From the NCBI GenBank assembly GCA_964392985.1, contig CAYMSF010000011.1, forward strand, positions 18,168-82,167: 64,000 nucleotides of DNA, read 5' to 3'. Under the pieces are notes generated by a model that searched no databases, was not told the origin of the DNA, and saw nothing but the letters and a program-made list of their open reading frames with translations. The position numbers were made by a program, and so were the translations under genes. Shown here in pieces: positions 1-8,722 of the stretch (positions are counted from its first letter, which is position 1; each line of letters begins with the position of its first letter). Source of the stretch: CAYMSF01 sp964392985. GTDB taxonomy: Bacteria > Verrucomicrobiota > Lentisphaeria > Victivallales > Victivallaceae.

Positions 1-1
1 A

Positions 2-766
2 AGAAAAAAGAAAGAATGGTTCGACGATGATTCGTTCTGGCTGGAAATGTATCCATTCATGTTCACAGAAGAACGCTTCGAGTCCACGCTTGAACAGATA
101 GAGAAAGTACTGGCACTTACGAAACCCGGCGGTACCAGCGCCCTTGATCTCTGTTGCGGACCGGGTCGGTGCTCGATTGCCCTCGCTAAGGCCGGATTCA
201 CCGTTACCGGCGTCGACAGAACGAAATTCCTGCTCGACATAGCCCGCAAAAAGGCGCGGGCGGTCAAGACCAAGGTGGAGTGGGTACAGATGGACATGCG
301 CGACTTCGTCCGTAAAGCGTCATTCGATCTGGTTCTCAACATGTTCACATCATTCGGATACTTCGATGACAAGAGCGAGGACATGAAGGTCCTGCAGAAC
401 ATTTTCACCAGCCTAAAACCCGGTGGCGTCTTCCTGATGGACCTCATGGGAAAGGAAACGTTGGCAAAGGTACTGCAACCAACCACGTCCACGGTCCTCC
501 AAAATGGCACAAAGGTTATTCAGCTACATGAGATATTCGACGACTGGACCAGAATCCGGAATGAATGGATTTTGATCAAGAAAGGCAAAGCAAAAAGCTT
601 CAAGTTCCATCATACACTCTACTCAGGACAGGAGTTGAAAGACCGGATCTTGCAAGCTGGATTCTCTGACGTCACGCTTTACGGGAATTTTGATGGCGAC
701 AATTACGGACCGAACGCACACCGTTTGATTGCCGTGGCCCGCAAAGCCGGTCAGAAGAAAGTATAA
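2..766 (+). CDS. Class I SAM-dependent methyltransferase, 5' end outside window
   Basis: The protein has the class I methyltransferase motif I (ALDLCCGPGRCSIALAKAG) followed by an acidic loop residue (VTGVD) and a later LKPGGVFLMDLMG segment, so it should bind S-adenosylmethionine; the methyl acceptor is unknown. An ATG lies at 47, but the same frame is open back to base 2 and encodes KKKEWFDDDSFWLEM, which resembles the conserved N-terminal region of this small-molecule methyltransferase family. I therefore think the real start is upstream of the window and the gene is partial here. The C-terminus is intact. It faces corA convergently. Confidence 0.8.
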   Translation, partial: RKKKEWFDDDSFWLEMYPFMFTEERFESTLEQIEKVLALTKPGGTSALDLCCGPGRCSIALAKAGFTVTGVDRTKFLLDIARKKARAVKTKVEWVQMDMRDFVRKASFDLVLNMFTSFGYFDDKSEDMKVLQNIFTSLKPGGVFLMDLMGKETLAKVLQPTTSTVLQNGTKVIQLHEIFDDWTRIRNEWILIKKGKAKSFKFHHTLYSGQELKDRILQAGFSDVTLYGNFDGDNYGPNAHRLIAVARKAGQKKV

Positions 767-901
767 TATGTAAAACACTGAGGAATAATGAAGGGCTTGC
801 CTGAAATACAATTTGTATCCAAACATTACTCCTCGTTTCTTCGGAATTTCAGAGGAAACAATGTTTTGAGACTGAGTCTTTAGTAAGGAAGATGAAGTAG
901 A

Positions 902-1966
902 TTAGAACCAGCGTTTACGCTTGAAGAAAAAGAACATGAAGAGAGCAACGGAGAGCATCACTCCGAGCAGTAACCAAAAACCATATTTCAATTCTTTGCC
1001 GGGCAGAACATCGAAGTTCATGCCGTAAACCCCGGCCATGAAGCTGAGCGGCATGAATACCGTCGCAATACCGGTAAGCACTTTCATTATCTCGCCCATA
1101 CGGTTGCTGAGGCTGGAAAGATAAGTATCAAGCATACCCAGGACAATATCACGCAGCGACTCAATAGTATCTATCACCTGGATGGTATGATCATAAATAT
1201 CTTGAAAATAGATGATAGTTTCCTGATGAATCAGGTCTGAACCGTTTTTCTGCACATTATTGATTACTTCACGCAAGGGCCAGACGCATTTACGCAGAAA
1301 AAGCATTTCGCGTTTCATCCGGTGAATAGTGGCAAGCCGGTTATGATCGGGCTTACTGATCAAACCCTCCTCAAGATCATCAATAACATCACCCACGCGG
1401 TCGAGAATCAAAAAATAATTGTCAATAACCGCATCCATTAGCGAGTACACCAGATAATCAGTTCCAGTACGGCGGATACGTCCTTTATTATTCCGGATGC
1501 GTTCCTTGACGGAATCAAAGACGTTCCCGGTTTTCTCCTGAAACGTGATTACGCAATTTTTGAACATGAGCATACTGATTTGTTCAGAATCTATCCGGCT
1601 TTCGCGTTCATTATAAGAGAGTGTTTTCAAGACCAGATAAATATGATTATCAAAGTCTTCAAACTTCGGTCGTTGCACCGGATGGATAATATCTTCCTGA
1701 ATCAACGGATGTATCTTAAAATATTCACCCAGTTGCTTGATTACCTCGGGTTCATGCAGACCGTCAACATTAATCCAGGTAACCGATTCGCGCTCGATGA
1801 CCGGAAAAATTTCGCTCACATCTTTGACGATTTTTTCGGTAAAGGTATCTTTGTCATAATCAATCACAGAGATGATGACATGTTCCTGTCTGGGTGTGCC
1901 GATAAAGGTGACTGAACCGGGAACCATTCCGGCTTTTTTGACATATTTTCGAATAAATCTCGGCAT
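902..1966 (-). CDS. corA: CorA-type magnesium/cobalt transporter
   Basis: This is a 354-residue protein, the usual length for CorA channels of the inner membrane, which carry Mg2+ (and Co2+) as pentamers. The signature GVYGMNF lies about 40 residues from the C-terminus between two closing membrane helices; the first contains VFMPLSFMAG and the second is followed by a basic KRKRWF tail. The long N-terminal part is the cytoplasmic alpha/beta domain and stalk helices. The gene stands alone, convergent with the methyltransferase. A TATAGAGTATA-containing motif lies 37-61 bases upstream of the start and may be part of its promoter. The assignment is firm; metal preference is not visible. Confidence 0.93.
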   Translation of the reverse strand: MPRFIRKYVKKAGMVPGSVTFIGTPRQEHVIISVIDYDKDTFTEKIVKDVSEIFPVIERESVTWINVDGLHEPEVIKQLGEYFKIHPLIQEDIIHPVQRPKFEDFDNHIYLVLKTLSYNERESRIDSEQISMLMFKNCVITFQEKTGNVFDSVKERIRNNKGRIRRTGTDYLVYSLMDAVIDNYFLILDRVGDVIDDLEEGLISKPDHNRLATIHRMKREMLFLRKCVWPLREVINNVQKNGSDLIHQETIIYFQDIYDHTIQVIDTIESLRDIVLGMLDTYLSSLSNRMGEIMKVLTGIATVFMPLSFMAGVYGMNFDVLPGKELKYGFWLLLGVMLSVALFMFFFFKRKRWF

Positions 1967-2002
1967 TTACACCATCCTGCCGGCGTTATTGTCCGTCCGG
2001 TT

Positions 2003-2027
2003 GTATACTCTATAAAATTTCAACCTT
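2003..2027 (-). promoter_or_regulatory. Copy 1 of the TTATAGAGTATA upstream motif
   Basis: On the minus strand this reads GTTGAAATTTTATAGAGTATA, just upstream of corA. The core TATAGAGTATA is shared with three other intergenic sites in the window (8230, 8587, 29249), each oriented towards a following gene. The flank differs from the TCAAC flank of the other three. Function is inferred; it could be a promoter element or a regulator site. Confidence 0.4.
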
Positions 2028-2110
2028 TAAGCGTATAGAATTCAACTAATTACAATATAATATTAATGATGTTACGCGAGATTCAAACTGGATTATGAAT
2101 AATCCGGCGC

Positions 2111-2917
2111 TTATTCTTTGTCCGCCTCGAATTTCAGCAGTGAATTATCCATTGTTGCGAAGCGCAGAATAAAGTCCCAATCGTCGCTGCCGGTGTTAAT
2201 TGTTTTTACGACAATCAGATTGTAACCGGCATTGAGCTTAATTCCTCTGACACTATCCTGATCGAGCTCAGTTTTCCTTGGACCGAGGTCATAAGTGTGC
2301 ACTAATTTGTGGTTAAGCCAGATTTTAATATTATCACTGCTGCCAGCGAGTAGAACAAGATTATTCACCGGAGTATCGCTTTGGATGAATGTTACCGCAT
2401 AAGCAACGGCGTAACGGATATTTTCCTTGTAGATACGGCGCAGGTCAATTCTGCCGGGAGTCTGTCCATAGTTGAATCGCATCAACTGCCAATAAGCGTT
2501 ACGGTTATCCGGTTTTTCATCACCGCTAAGCAACTTCTCATCCGGCATCAACGGCTGATGAATCACGCCGGCGCTCTGTTCCGGAGGATATGGAAATGGA
2601 CCGAGAAAGTTCCATCGGGTGATAAAACAGTCATTACCGAGGAACTGGCTGACGGCAGATTCCGGAACAATTATCCGGCTGGCATTGATCCTCAGCGGTA
2701 ACGGCGCCGGAACCGGTGCCGGAGTGATCACATTAGCTTTGCCGATAACAGCAATCGCAGAGTCGGCAACGGGGGCGGGGGCCACCTTTTCCGGCAACTT
2801 TTCAACCGGTGCAGCAATCTCGCCCAGTGTTTTCGGATTGTGCTGGCAACCGGTAAAAAATAACGCCGGCAACAGCCCGAAAGCTATGATTATTAATCCA
2901 TTTTTCATTAACAGCAT
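2111..2917 (-). CDS. Predicted lipoprotein with a C-terminal jelly-roll-like domain
   Basis: The product is 268 residues. It starts with a lipoprotein signal (hydrophobic IIIAFGLLPALFF, then TGC lipobox), followed by a Pro/Ala-rich linker of about 50 residues. The C-terminal half contains DNIKIWLNHKLVHTYD and LNAGYNLIVVKTIN, a pattern seen in sugar-binding-like beta-sandwich domains of PVC bacteria in which a small 'wlNg..v' loop is displayed. A second in-frame ATG three codons downstream would give MKNGLII and is equally good as a start. No catalytic motif was recognised. It is probably anchored to a membrane and exposed to the periplasm or the surface. It is transcribed divergently from the NHL gene. 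Confidence 0.65.
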   Translation of the reverse strand: MLLMKNGLIIIAFGLLPALFFTGCQHNPKTLGEIAAPVEKLPEKVAPAPVADSAIAVIGKANVITPAPVPAPLPLRINASRIIVPESAVSQFLGNDCFITRWNFLGPFPYPPEQSAGVIHQPLMPDEKLLSGDEKPDNRNAYWQLMRFNYGQTPGRIDLRRIYKENIRYAVAYAVTFIQSDTPVNNLVLLAGSSDNIKIWLNHKLVHTYDLGPRKTELDQDSVRGIKLNAGYNLIVVKTINTGSDDWDFILRFATMDNSLLKFEADKE

Positions 2918-3251
2918 GAGATGTATTTTTATATTAAATTAATCGTGAATTATCTGCGCAATATACGCCAGAATTGAAACTTAATAATGTTAGCCCCAAA
3001 ACGGTATTTGTCAAAGCCGATAACAACATAGAACGGAAAGTTTTAAAAAGTTTATGTCAAGTCACGATACGGCAGGAGTGATTCTTCAGATTTGATAAAG
3101 GGTAAAATAACTTAGCAAAATTGCAAAAAAATTATTGAACTAAATCTTGATTGGATTAGTTTATTCACTGACAGATGGGATAAACCGCCAGTCATTACGG
3201 TTCAAACCATAAAAATTACGAACAATAACATTAATAACGGAGAGTTTTGCA
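2918..3251. other. Divergent intergenic region
   Basis: This 334-base AT-rich stretch separates the minus-strand lipoprotein from the plus-strand redox cassette and must hold both promoters. A GGAG ribosome-binding site sits about 9 bases before the ATG at 3252. I see no ORF, repeat or strong hairpin in it. Confidence 0.5.
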
Positions 3252-4220
3252 ATGAATAAAACAATGGCAGTTATCGCGGTTTCGGGAATATTCGCCGGTA
3301 TAAGCCTCTTCGCCGAAGCCGAAGGCTACAAATCAGCAGGAAGTTCCGGCAGCGGACAATTCAAGGCACAGATCCAGGATATCACGGTGGACAGCAAAGA
3401 CAATGTTATCGCCACCGATGCCAACGGCAATCTGGTTATTACCAGTCCTGACGGAATTACCAAAAAAATCAGCACCGGAGTCAAGGATGTCAGTACCGTA
3501 ACCTGTGACAAAGAGGGTAATATCTATCTGCTTGCCACCGGTACCACGATGGAGGAATATACCTATCAGGGCCGCAAGTACAAACGGAACACCCCGACGG
3601 GTGTGTCATGCACCGTGTTTTCACCCGCCGGAGAAAAGTCGCGATCCTTCATTGTGAAAGATGTGAAATCGGCCAAAACCGCCAAGCTTGTCGGCGGCAA
3701 ATTACTTATCGCTGATATGAAAGTTAGAAAGATATTGGTCTGTGATGCGCAGACCGGAGACGTTACCGCCAGTATCGGCGACAATCTGCGTTTATGCTGC
3801 GGGATTTTTCAATTCTCAACCGGACCGGATAATAACAGTATTGTTGTCGCCAATCTCGGCGCATTCCAAGTACAAACCTATGATTTAAGCGGTAAAAAAA
3901 CAGCTGAATTCGGCAGTCGCGGCAATACGCTCAATGAATTTCACGGCTGCTGCAATCCGGTAAGTGTGGCAGTTCTGCCGGACGGTTCATACATCACCGC
4001 GGAAAAAGATCCGACCAGAATCAAAATTTACGATAAAGACGGCAAGACCGCTACCGCGGTAGCCGGCGTGGATGAACTGGTTAAAGGTTGCAGCGATATT
4101 CCTATCGCCGTTGACAGCAAAGGTAATATCTATCTTGCGGCCAATCGCGAAGGCTCCGGCCCGATGTTCGGACCGGCCGTCAGCAATCAATTCATCGTCA
4201 AATGCGTGAAAAATAAATAA
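3252..4220 (+). CDS. Secreted NHL-repeat beta-propeller protein with Cys-Cys motifs
   Basis: The 322-residue product begins with a signal peptide (MAVIAVSGIFAGISLFAEA) and then carries several NHL/SMP30-like blades, recognisable by repeated 'V.D..GNIYLA' strings (KEGNIYLLA, SKGNIYLAA). NHL propellers are binding scaffolds or enzyme folds outside the cytoplasm. Unusual are two adjacent cysteine pairs, LRLCCGIF and HGCCNPVSVAV, plus CSDIP, which suggest disulfides, metal or cofactor binding. It is the first gene of a tight four-gene plus-strand unit; the next start is only 2 bases after its stop. A good GGAG Shine-Dalgarno precedes it. The substrate is unknown; by context it is likely the periplasmic partner of the downstream Fe-S proteins. 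Confidence 0.75.
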   Translation: MNKTMAVIAVSGIFAGISLFAEAEGYKSAGSSGSGQFKAQIQDITVDSKDNVIATDANGNLVITSPDGITKKISTGVKDVSTVTCDKEGNIYLLATGTTMEEYTYQGRKYKRNTPTGVSCTVFSPAGEKSRSFIVKDVKSAKTAKLVGGKLLIADMKVRKILVCDAQTGDVTASIGDNLRLCCGIFQFSTGPDNNSIVVANLGAFQVQTYDLSGKKTAEFGSRGNTLNEFHGCCNPVSVAVLPDGSYITAEKDPTRIKIYDKDGKTATAVAGVDELVKGCSDIPIAVDSKGNIYLAANREGSGPMFGPAVSNQFIVKCVKNK

Positions 4221-4222
4221 CC

Positions 4223-5152
4223 ATGAAACTGTCACAAAACCACCGGTGCTTTTTTTCAATTCGCAAGGTTGCCATCAATCTGTTTTCAATAATGATTTTG
4301 GTTTTGTTCGTTGCCGGTTGCACTGCCGGAACCGGAACAACACCGCCACCTGCGGGAACATCAATTCAGAAAATAACATTCACGCTCGGCGTAAATGATA
4401 TCTACTGTAAGGACTCCGCATGCAAATGCGTCCACCATATTGCGGCGAGAACATATTATGACCTGCAGCAACAACTTGCTGACACTGCCGGTATTGAGCT
4501 GAAACTGGTCTATTTCCCTGACTCGATTGCTTTGGAAAAAGCTGTTGCCTCCGGAAACCTTGACGGTTTCATCTGCAAACCTTGGCTGGCAACATGGTTC
4601 GGTCGTGCTTCAGGCAGGGAATTTAAACGCATCGCCGATGTCACCGACCCGAACGGCAATCAATGGCTGACGGGAATTGTAGTGGTCAAGGCCGGTTCTC
4701 CATTCAATAAGTTAAGTGAATTGAATGGTAAAGCAGTCACTATGGGACAGCCGGACAGTTATGAAAAACATTTCGCGGCATTCGCCATGTTTAAACAGAC
4801 CGGAATAAAACCCGGCAAGGTTATTCAAAAGTCAAGCTGCATCGAAAATCTTGGCGAACTCCTCGACGGTCGCTGCGATGCCGCGGTAATCAGCGATTAC
4901 GCCATCACCGCAGATTGCGCCGTTGATTTTGCCAAACCCGAAGATTTTAAGACAATTGCAGTCACTGAAAAATTTCCACTTACCTCTGTAATGGTGGATA
5001 TCAAAAAAGTTTCACCGGGAGACACGCTGAAACTGCAAAATGCGTTGCTCAAGTTTACCGGCGCAAATACTCCAAAGAGTTTCCTCGGCTCCGGCTTTTT
5101 ACCGCCAGCGCCATGGCAGCCTGAAACAATCAAGACATGGGAAAAACCATGA
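4223..5152 (+). CDS. PhnD-like periplasmic substrate-binding lipoprotein
   Basis: This 309-residue protein has a lipobox (LFVAGC) after one hydrophobic segment, so it is a predicted lipoprotein. The remainder resembles the phosphate/phosphonate-binding (PhnD) class of type II binding folds: LEKAVASGNLDGFICKP, SPFNKLSELNGKAVTMG, CIENLGELLDGRCDAAVISDYA. No ABC permease or ATPase gene is nearby, so it probably is not a classical transporter subunit. A cysteine-rich stretch near the mature N-terminus (CKDSACKCVHHIAARTYYD) is not typical of PhnD and could bind a metal or a redox cofactor. It lies between the NHL gene (2-base gap) and the ferredoxin (ATGA overlap), so co-translation is likely. Confidence 0.7.
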   Translation: MKLSQNHRCFFSIRKVAINLFSIMILVLFVAGCTAGTGTTPPPAGTSIQKITFTLGVNDIYCKDSACKCVHHIAARTYYDLQQQLADTAGIELKLVYFPDSIALEKAVASGNLDGFICKPWLATWFGRASGREFKRIADVTDPNGNQWLTGIVVVKAGSPFNKLSELNGKAVTMGQPDSYEKHFAAFAMFKQTGIKPGKVIQKSSCIENLGELLDGRCDAAVISDYAITADCAVDFAKPEDFKTIAVTEKFPLTSVMVDIKKVSPGDTLKLQNALLKFTGANTPKSFLGSGFLPPAPWQPETIKTWEKP

Positions 5153-5760
5153 CTCCGGACCGGTCAAGACGAAATTTCATTATGAGCGGAGGTCGCATAC
5201 TGGGTTCTCTCGTCTTCGCCGGGACAATATGGCGGATATTTTTCACTTCAAGCAAAAACAGCGAGTTTGAACAACCCGCACGCCGTTTTGTCTGGCAGAT
5301 AAATCCGGAAAAATGTCGCTATTGCGGTAAGTGCGGTCGTGCCTGTGTCCGTCAAGCGGCGGCGGTAAAAGCCGTCAACGACCAGAAAAAATGCTCAAAC
5401 TGCGTTGTCTGTTACGGTCATATCACCAACCGTGATATTCCTTCGCATCTGATTGAAAAATCCGGAGTGCGCGTCTGTCCGCGTAATGCGGTAGTCCGGA
5501 AAAACTTCTCCGGCGGGATTGACGGCTGTTTTTTGTATAATATTGATCATTCCCGTTGTATCGGTTGTGCAAAATGCGTGAAAGAGTGTAATGAACTGGG
5601 TACATGTTCCATGTTTCTAATAATTCGCCCTGACCTCTGTCTCGGCTGCAATTCCTGTGCCTGCGCCAGAGCCTGCCCTTTTGATGCAATTGAACAGGTG
5701 CCGATCAACTCCATTGATGATTATCGCGGCGAGTATATGCCGGCTGCCGGCAGGGGATAA
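5149..5760 (+). CDS. Tat-exported polyferredoxin with about four [4Fe-4S] sites
   Basis: The 203-residue protein starts with a twin-arginine signal (SRRNFIMSGG followed by a hydrophobic stretch), which implies export of a folded, cofactor-loaded protein or membrane anchoring. Cysteine clusters include CRYCGKCGRAC, CSNCVVC with a later VCP, CIGCAKCVKEC and CLGCNSCACARACP, enough for up to four [4Fe-4S] clusters. An in-frame ATG at 5137 exists, but the ATG at 5149 forms an ATGA overlap with the preceding stop and directly precedes the Tat motif, so I chose it. The role is electron transfer, most likely to or from the following membrane Fe-S protein and a periplasmic partner. Confidence 0.8.
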   Translation: MTPDRSRRNFIMSGGRILGSLVFAGTIWRIFFTSSKNSEFEQPARRFVWQINPEKCRYCGKCGRACVRQAAAVKAVNDQKKCSNCVVCYGHITNRDIPSHLIEKSGVRVCPRNAVVRKNFSGGIDGCFLYNIDHSRCIGCAKCVKECNELGTCSMFLIIRPDLCLGCNSCACARACPFDAIEQVPINSIDDYRGEYMPAAGRG

Positions 5761-5761
5761 G

Positions 5762-6787
5762 ATGAAACGTATCATATTATTTATCATCACCGTTTTTTCC
5801 TGTCTGATAATCAACGGTCAGTCACCGGCGGCAAAAAATCTCGAGTGTCCCACCTCCAGAGCTGATTGGAAAGATATCGCAGAATACAAAGTAAAATATC
5901 AGCCGGTTGAATATCTGCCCGAAGCGGCATTGTGGCAAGTTGCAGACATCTCCATCCTGGTCATACTGCTGGTGATTGCCGCCACCGCTGGAAGAACCGG
6001 CAGAAACCGGATGTTCTGGCTGTTTGCCGCCATTGGTCTTGGTTATTACGGGATCATCCGCGGTGGTTGTATCTGCCCGGTCGGAGCAGTGGCAAATGTA
6101 GTAATCGGTATGATTACCCCGGAGAATGTCGGCAGAGTAACAGTCATATTTTTTCTCATACCGTTGGCAGCAGCTTTTTTTGCCGGCAGAGTATTCTGCG
6201 TTACCGCCTGCCCGCTCGGAGCATGCCAACATCTTACCGCAAAAAAACAACCGTTGATGCTTCCCCGTAAATTAAACCTGATACTCTTATTAACTGCTCC
6301 ATTGATGTTGCTGGCGGTATGTTATCAAGCTGTCACGGCATCATGCCTGTTGATTTGCCTTCTTGACCCGTTCAAACCGCTTTTTTTTCTTGGCCATGCC
6401 TGGTTTAAACAATTTACGGCATGGCTGTCCGGGACTTCCTGCGAACACGGTATGCTGCTGGTCTGCGGTGTTGCGTCTTGGGGGATTCTGGCAGGAGTTC
6501 TAATTCTTTCGCGCTGGATCACCCGGCCATTCTGCCGTTGGGTATGCCCTTACGGCGTATTACTGGGAATTTTTTCCGCAGTCGGATTCCGCCGCCGCGT
6601 GATTAATCAGGAAAAATGTACGAGGTGTTTACAGTGCCGCAATGTCTGCCCGGTACAAGCAATAACCATTTCTCCGGAAAAATCAACTATTTCCAGTTAT
6701 TCCTGCATTCAGTGCAACCGTTGCGGCAATGTCTGCCAGCAGAACGCCATCAGCAGTAATAAAGCAGCCGTAGATAAGGTTGAATGA
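5762..6787 (+). CDS. NapH/NosR-like membrane protein with [4Fe-4S] clusters
   Basis: The 341-residue protein has an N-terminal hydrophobic segment, about five to six membrane helices with CP motifs between them (GGCICPVGAV, VTACPLGAC, FCRWVCPYGV) and two ferredoxin motifs at the C-terminus (CTRCLQCRNVCP and CIQCNRCGNVCQ). This is the architecture of NapH/NosR/CcoG-family proteins, which pass electrons between the quinone pool or cytoplasmic donors and periplasmic proteins. The frame is open upstream of the chosen ATG, but this start lies 1 base after the ferredoxin stop and avoids overlap. No nap, nos or cco gene is in the window, so the terminal acceptor is unknown. It converges with the next gene with zero spacing. 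Confidence 0.78.
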   Translation: MKRIILFIITVFSCLIINGQSPAAKNLECPTSRADWKDIAEYKVKYQPVEYLPEAALWQVADISILVILLVIAATAGRTGRNRMFWLFAAIGLGYYGIIRGGCICPVGAVANVVIGMITPENVGRVTVIFFLIPLAAAFFAGRVFCVTACPLGACQHLTAKKQPLMLPRKLNLILLLTAPLMLLAVCYQAVTASCLLICLLDPFKPLFFLGHAWFKQFTAWLSGTSCEHGMLLVCGVASWGILAGVLILSRWITRPFCRWVCPYGVLLGIFSAVGFRRRVINQEKCTRCLQCRNVCPVQAITISPEKSTISSYSCIQCNRCGNVCQQNAISSNKAAVDKVE

Positions 6788-8209
6788 TTATTTTTTCTGA
6801 GGTAACAACTGCGGGAACCAGCGCCGGGCAAGTTCGCCGGCACGTTCGGAATTTCCCGACTTGGCCAGTTCCATGATCAATCGCCGTTCCAATGCCGGAG
6901 TGGATGCGCCCAGCCGTCTGAGTTTCATCAGATAATCTTCGGCGGCGACATAACGTTCACTGTCAAGAAGCAACACCGCAACGGAACGCATTTCGCCATG
7001 CGGTCGCAAACTGTCAACATCACGCCAACAGGCAATAAAAATAAAGCATCCCAGCGCAACCGCCGCAATACCGGCCATGAGCCGCTGCTTCTGGAAACAA
7101 TTGATGATGTAACTGATACCGCCCCCGGCCATGACACAGAACAACGGCACCGCCGGAATACGAAACCGATAGAACATGGTGAAAAACATCATCGTAGCGG
7201 CATAAACCAACAGTAATAATGTCAGCAGGATAATTCCGTGCCGGCGGTAACAATAAGCCCAGGCCACCAGCGCCATTGCCGCCAGTAAATTGAACGGCAC
7301 CAGAAATACTTTGAAAAAGTCAATCATATCCCGGTGCGCATAATAGGATAAACTGTTCGGAATTTCATACGAACCGAGAAAATTGGACAACTGTACCGGA
7401 ATGTTATTCAGAATGGAAAAAATTGCTACCGTTTTGTCCTGTACCGCTTCATCGCCGTGATATGCCCCTAAGACATTCGCCACATGTCCGGGCACAATGG
7501 AAAAATGGCCGAACTGAATAAAATTATAAAATAACAGGGGTAATACCATTACCGCCATAGCACTGGCAAAACCAATCAAAAAACGCCACTTGACATGTTT
7601 GCGCAACTCCGGCAGCAGCAGCAACACCGCCGGTGCGATTACCACCGGAATGAAATTCTCGCGTCCGAGAACGCAAAGCCCGGCAAAAAAACCGGCGGCA
7701 CAGTAACCAATCAGTGATTTACGGGAAAAACCATAAACCAGATAAAAAATCAGTAGCAGAAAAACCAGCGCCAGCGGCGCTTCACGCAGAAAATCAAGCG
7801 ATATCAATAATGCCGGACCATAAAAACAGTAGAGCAATGCGGCAATCTGTCCGGCACCACGTCCCAGACGCAGTCGAATGGAGAGACGATAGATTATAAC
7901 CGGAATCAATGCACAGAGCAATGCCTGCAATATCCGCATCACCACCAGATTACCGTGACTCAATATCCCGGTAAAAAAGAGGAACAAAGTATATACCGGC
8001 GAATACATATACCCGCTGTCAGGAAGTTTACCGCGATAAATATCCGCCGCCGCCTGCAACATGGATAACTGATCCGTCCCCTGCACCGGCATCGGCAGCA
8101 TGCCCTCGGAACGCGCACTGTAAAGCAGACTCAAGGAACAGAATGCGGCAAATACATAAATCAGCCACGAAAAATTTTTATTCAAAAAGGTGACTCCCGG
8201 TTGCGCCAT
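6788..8209 (-). CDS. Multi-spanning glycosyltransferase family 39-like protein
   Basis: The 473-residue product has roughly ten hydrophobic helices and starts with a short cytoplasmic tail and a first helix containing LIYVFAAFCSLSLLYS. Early loops carry acidic residues (QAAADIYRGKLPDSGYMYSP) and a long periplasmic loop precedes the middle helices, as in polyprenyl-phosphate-dependent mannosyl- or arabinosyltransferases of the ArnT/PMT superfamily. Its C-terminus has a short helical, TPR-like tail (VAAEDYLMKLRRLGASTPA). It probably transfers a sugar from an undecaprenyl carrier to an envelope acceptor; donor and acceptor are unknown. The stop codon abuts that of the Fe-S membrane protein. A copy of the TATAGAGTATA motif sits about 20 bases upstream of the start. 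Confidence 0.7.
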   Translation of the reverse strand: MAQPGVTFLNKNFSWLIYVFAAFCSLSLLYSARSEGMLPMPVQGTDQLSMLQAAADIYRGKLPDSGYMYSPVYTLFLFFTGILSHGNLVVMRILQALLCALIPVIIYRLSIRLRLGRGAGQIAALLYCFYGPALLISLDFLREAPLALVFLLLIFYLVYGFSRKSLIGYCAAGFFAGLCVLGRENFIPVVIAPAVLLLLPELRKHVKWRFLIGFASAMAVMVLPLLFYNFIQFGHFSIVPGHVANVLGAYHGDEAVQDKTVAIFSILNNIPVQLSNFLGSYEIPNSLSYYAHRDMIDFFKVFLVPFNLLAAMALVAWAYCYRRHGIILLTLLLLVYAATMMFFTMFYRFRIPAVPLFCVMAGGGISYIINCFQKQRLMAGIAAVALGCFIFIACWRDVDSLRPHGEMRSVAVLLLDSERYVAAEDYLMKLRRLGASTPALERRLIMELAKSGNSERAGELARRWFPQLLPQKK

Positions 8210-8229
8210 TATCCAGTCCTTTCAGCTGA

Positions 8230-8248
8230 TATACTCTATAATGTTGAT
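8230..8248 (-). promoter_or_regulatory. Copy 2 of the TTATAGAGTATA upstream motif
   Basis: The minus strand reads ATCAACATTATAGAGTATA immediately upstream of the glycosyltransferase start at 8209. It matches the copies at 8587 and 29249 (TCAACCTTATAGAGTATA) at all but one position. See the matching finding. Confidence 0.45.
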
Positions 8249-8449
8249 ATTATCATCAAGTCTGGCATAATATAGCATTATCCTATCTCTTGTCCAATTT
8301 CAGCGGGGTCTGCGCCAGGTAAAGATGCTGCGGCAAAAATTATATGGCACTGAAAAAAATAGTGATTTTCATCAAAATGGAGTTGAATATTTTACTTTTT
8401 GTATTCTATTATCTGCTCACGTTTATAAAAAATTTATTTTTTATATGGT

Positions 8450-8525
<76 letters not shown>

Positions 8526-8586
8526 CTTTTTTTGCCCGAATAGCAGACATTATTCTCCACGCAATACACGCTTCGCTGCCCATGTT

Positions 8587-8611
8587 AAAATTTCAACCTT
8601 ATAGAGTATAT
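8587..8611 (+). promoter_or_regulatory. Copy 3 of the TTATAGAGTATA upstream motif
   Basis: This reads TTTCAACCTTATAGAGTATA on the plus strand, between the tRNA and the hypothetical gene at 8723. It shares an uninterrupted TCAACCTTATAGAGTATA core with the copy at 29249. It points towards the downstream gene. Confidence 0.45.
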
Positions 8612-8722
8612 ATCAATTGAATAAGCATGAAATACCATTATAGTTTGAATATCATTTACAGACTATGGTTCTGTGCGGGAATAGCAATGCGAAAACAATT
8701 AAAAGTATAACGGGGGAATTCA

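Noticed and set aside
4223..5152. Phosphonate ABC transporter component
   Set aside because: The fold resembles PhnD but no permease or ATPase genes are nearby and its neighbours are Fe-S redox proteins, so a transport role was not assigned.
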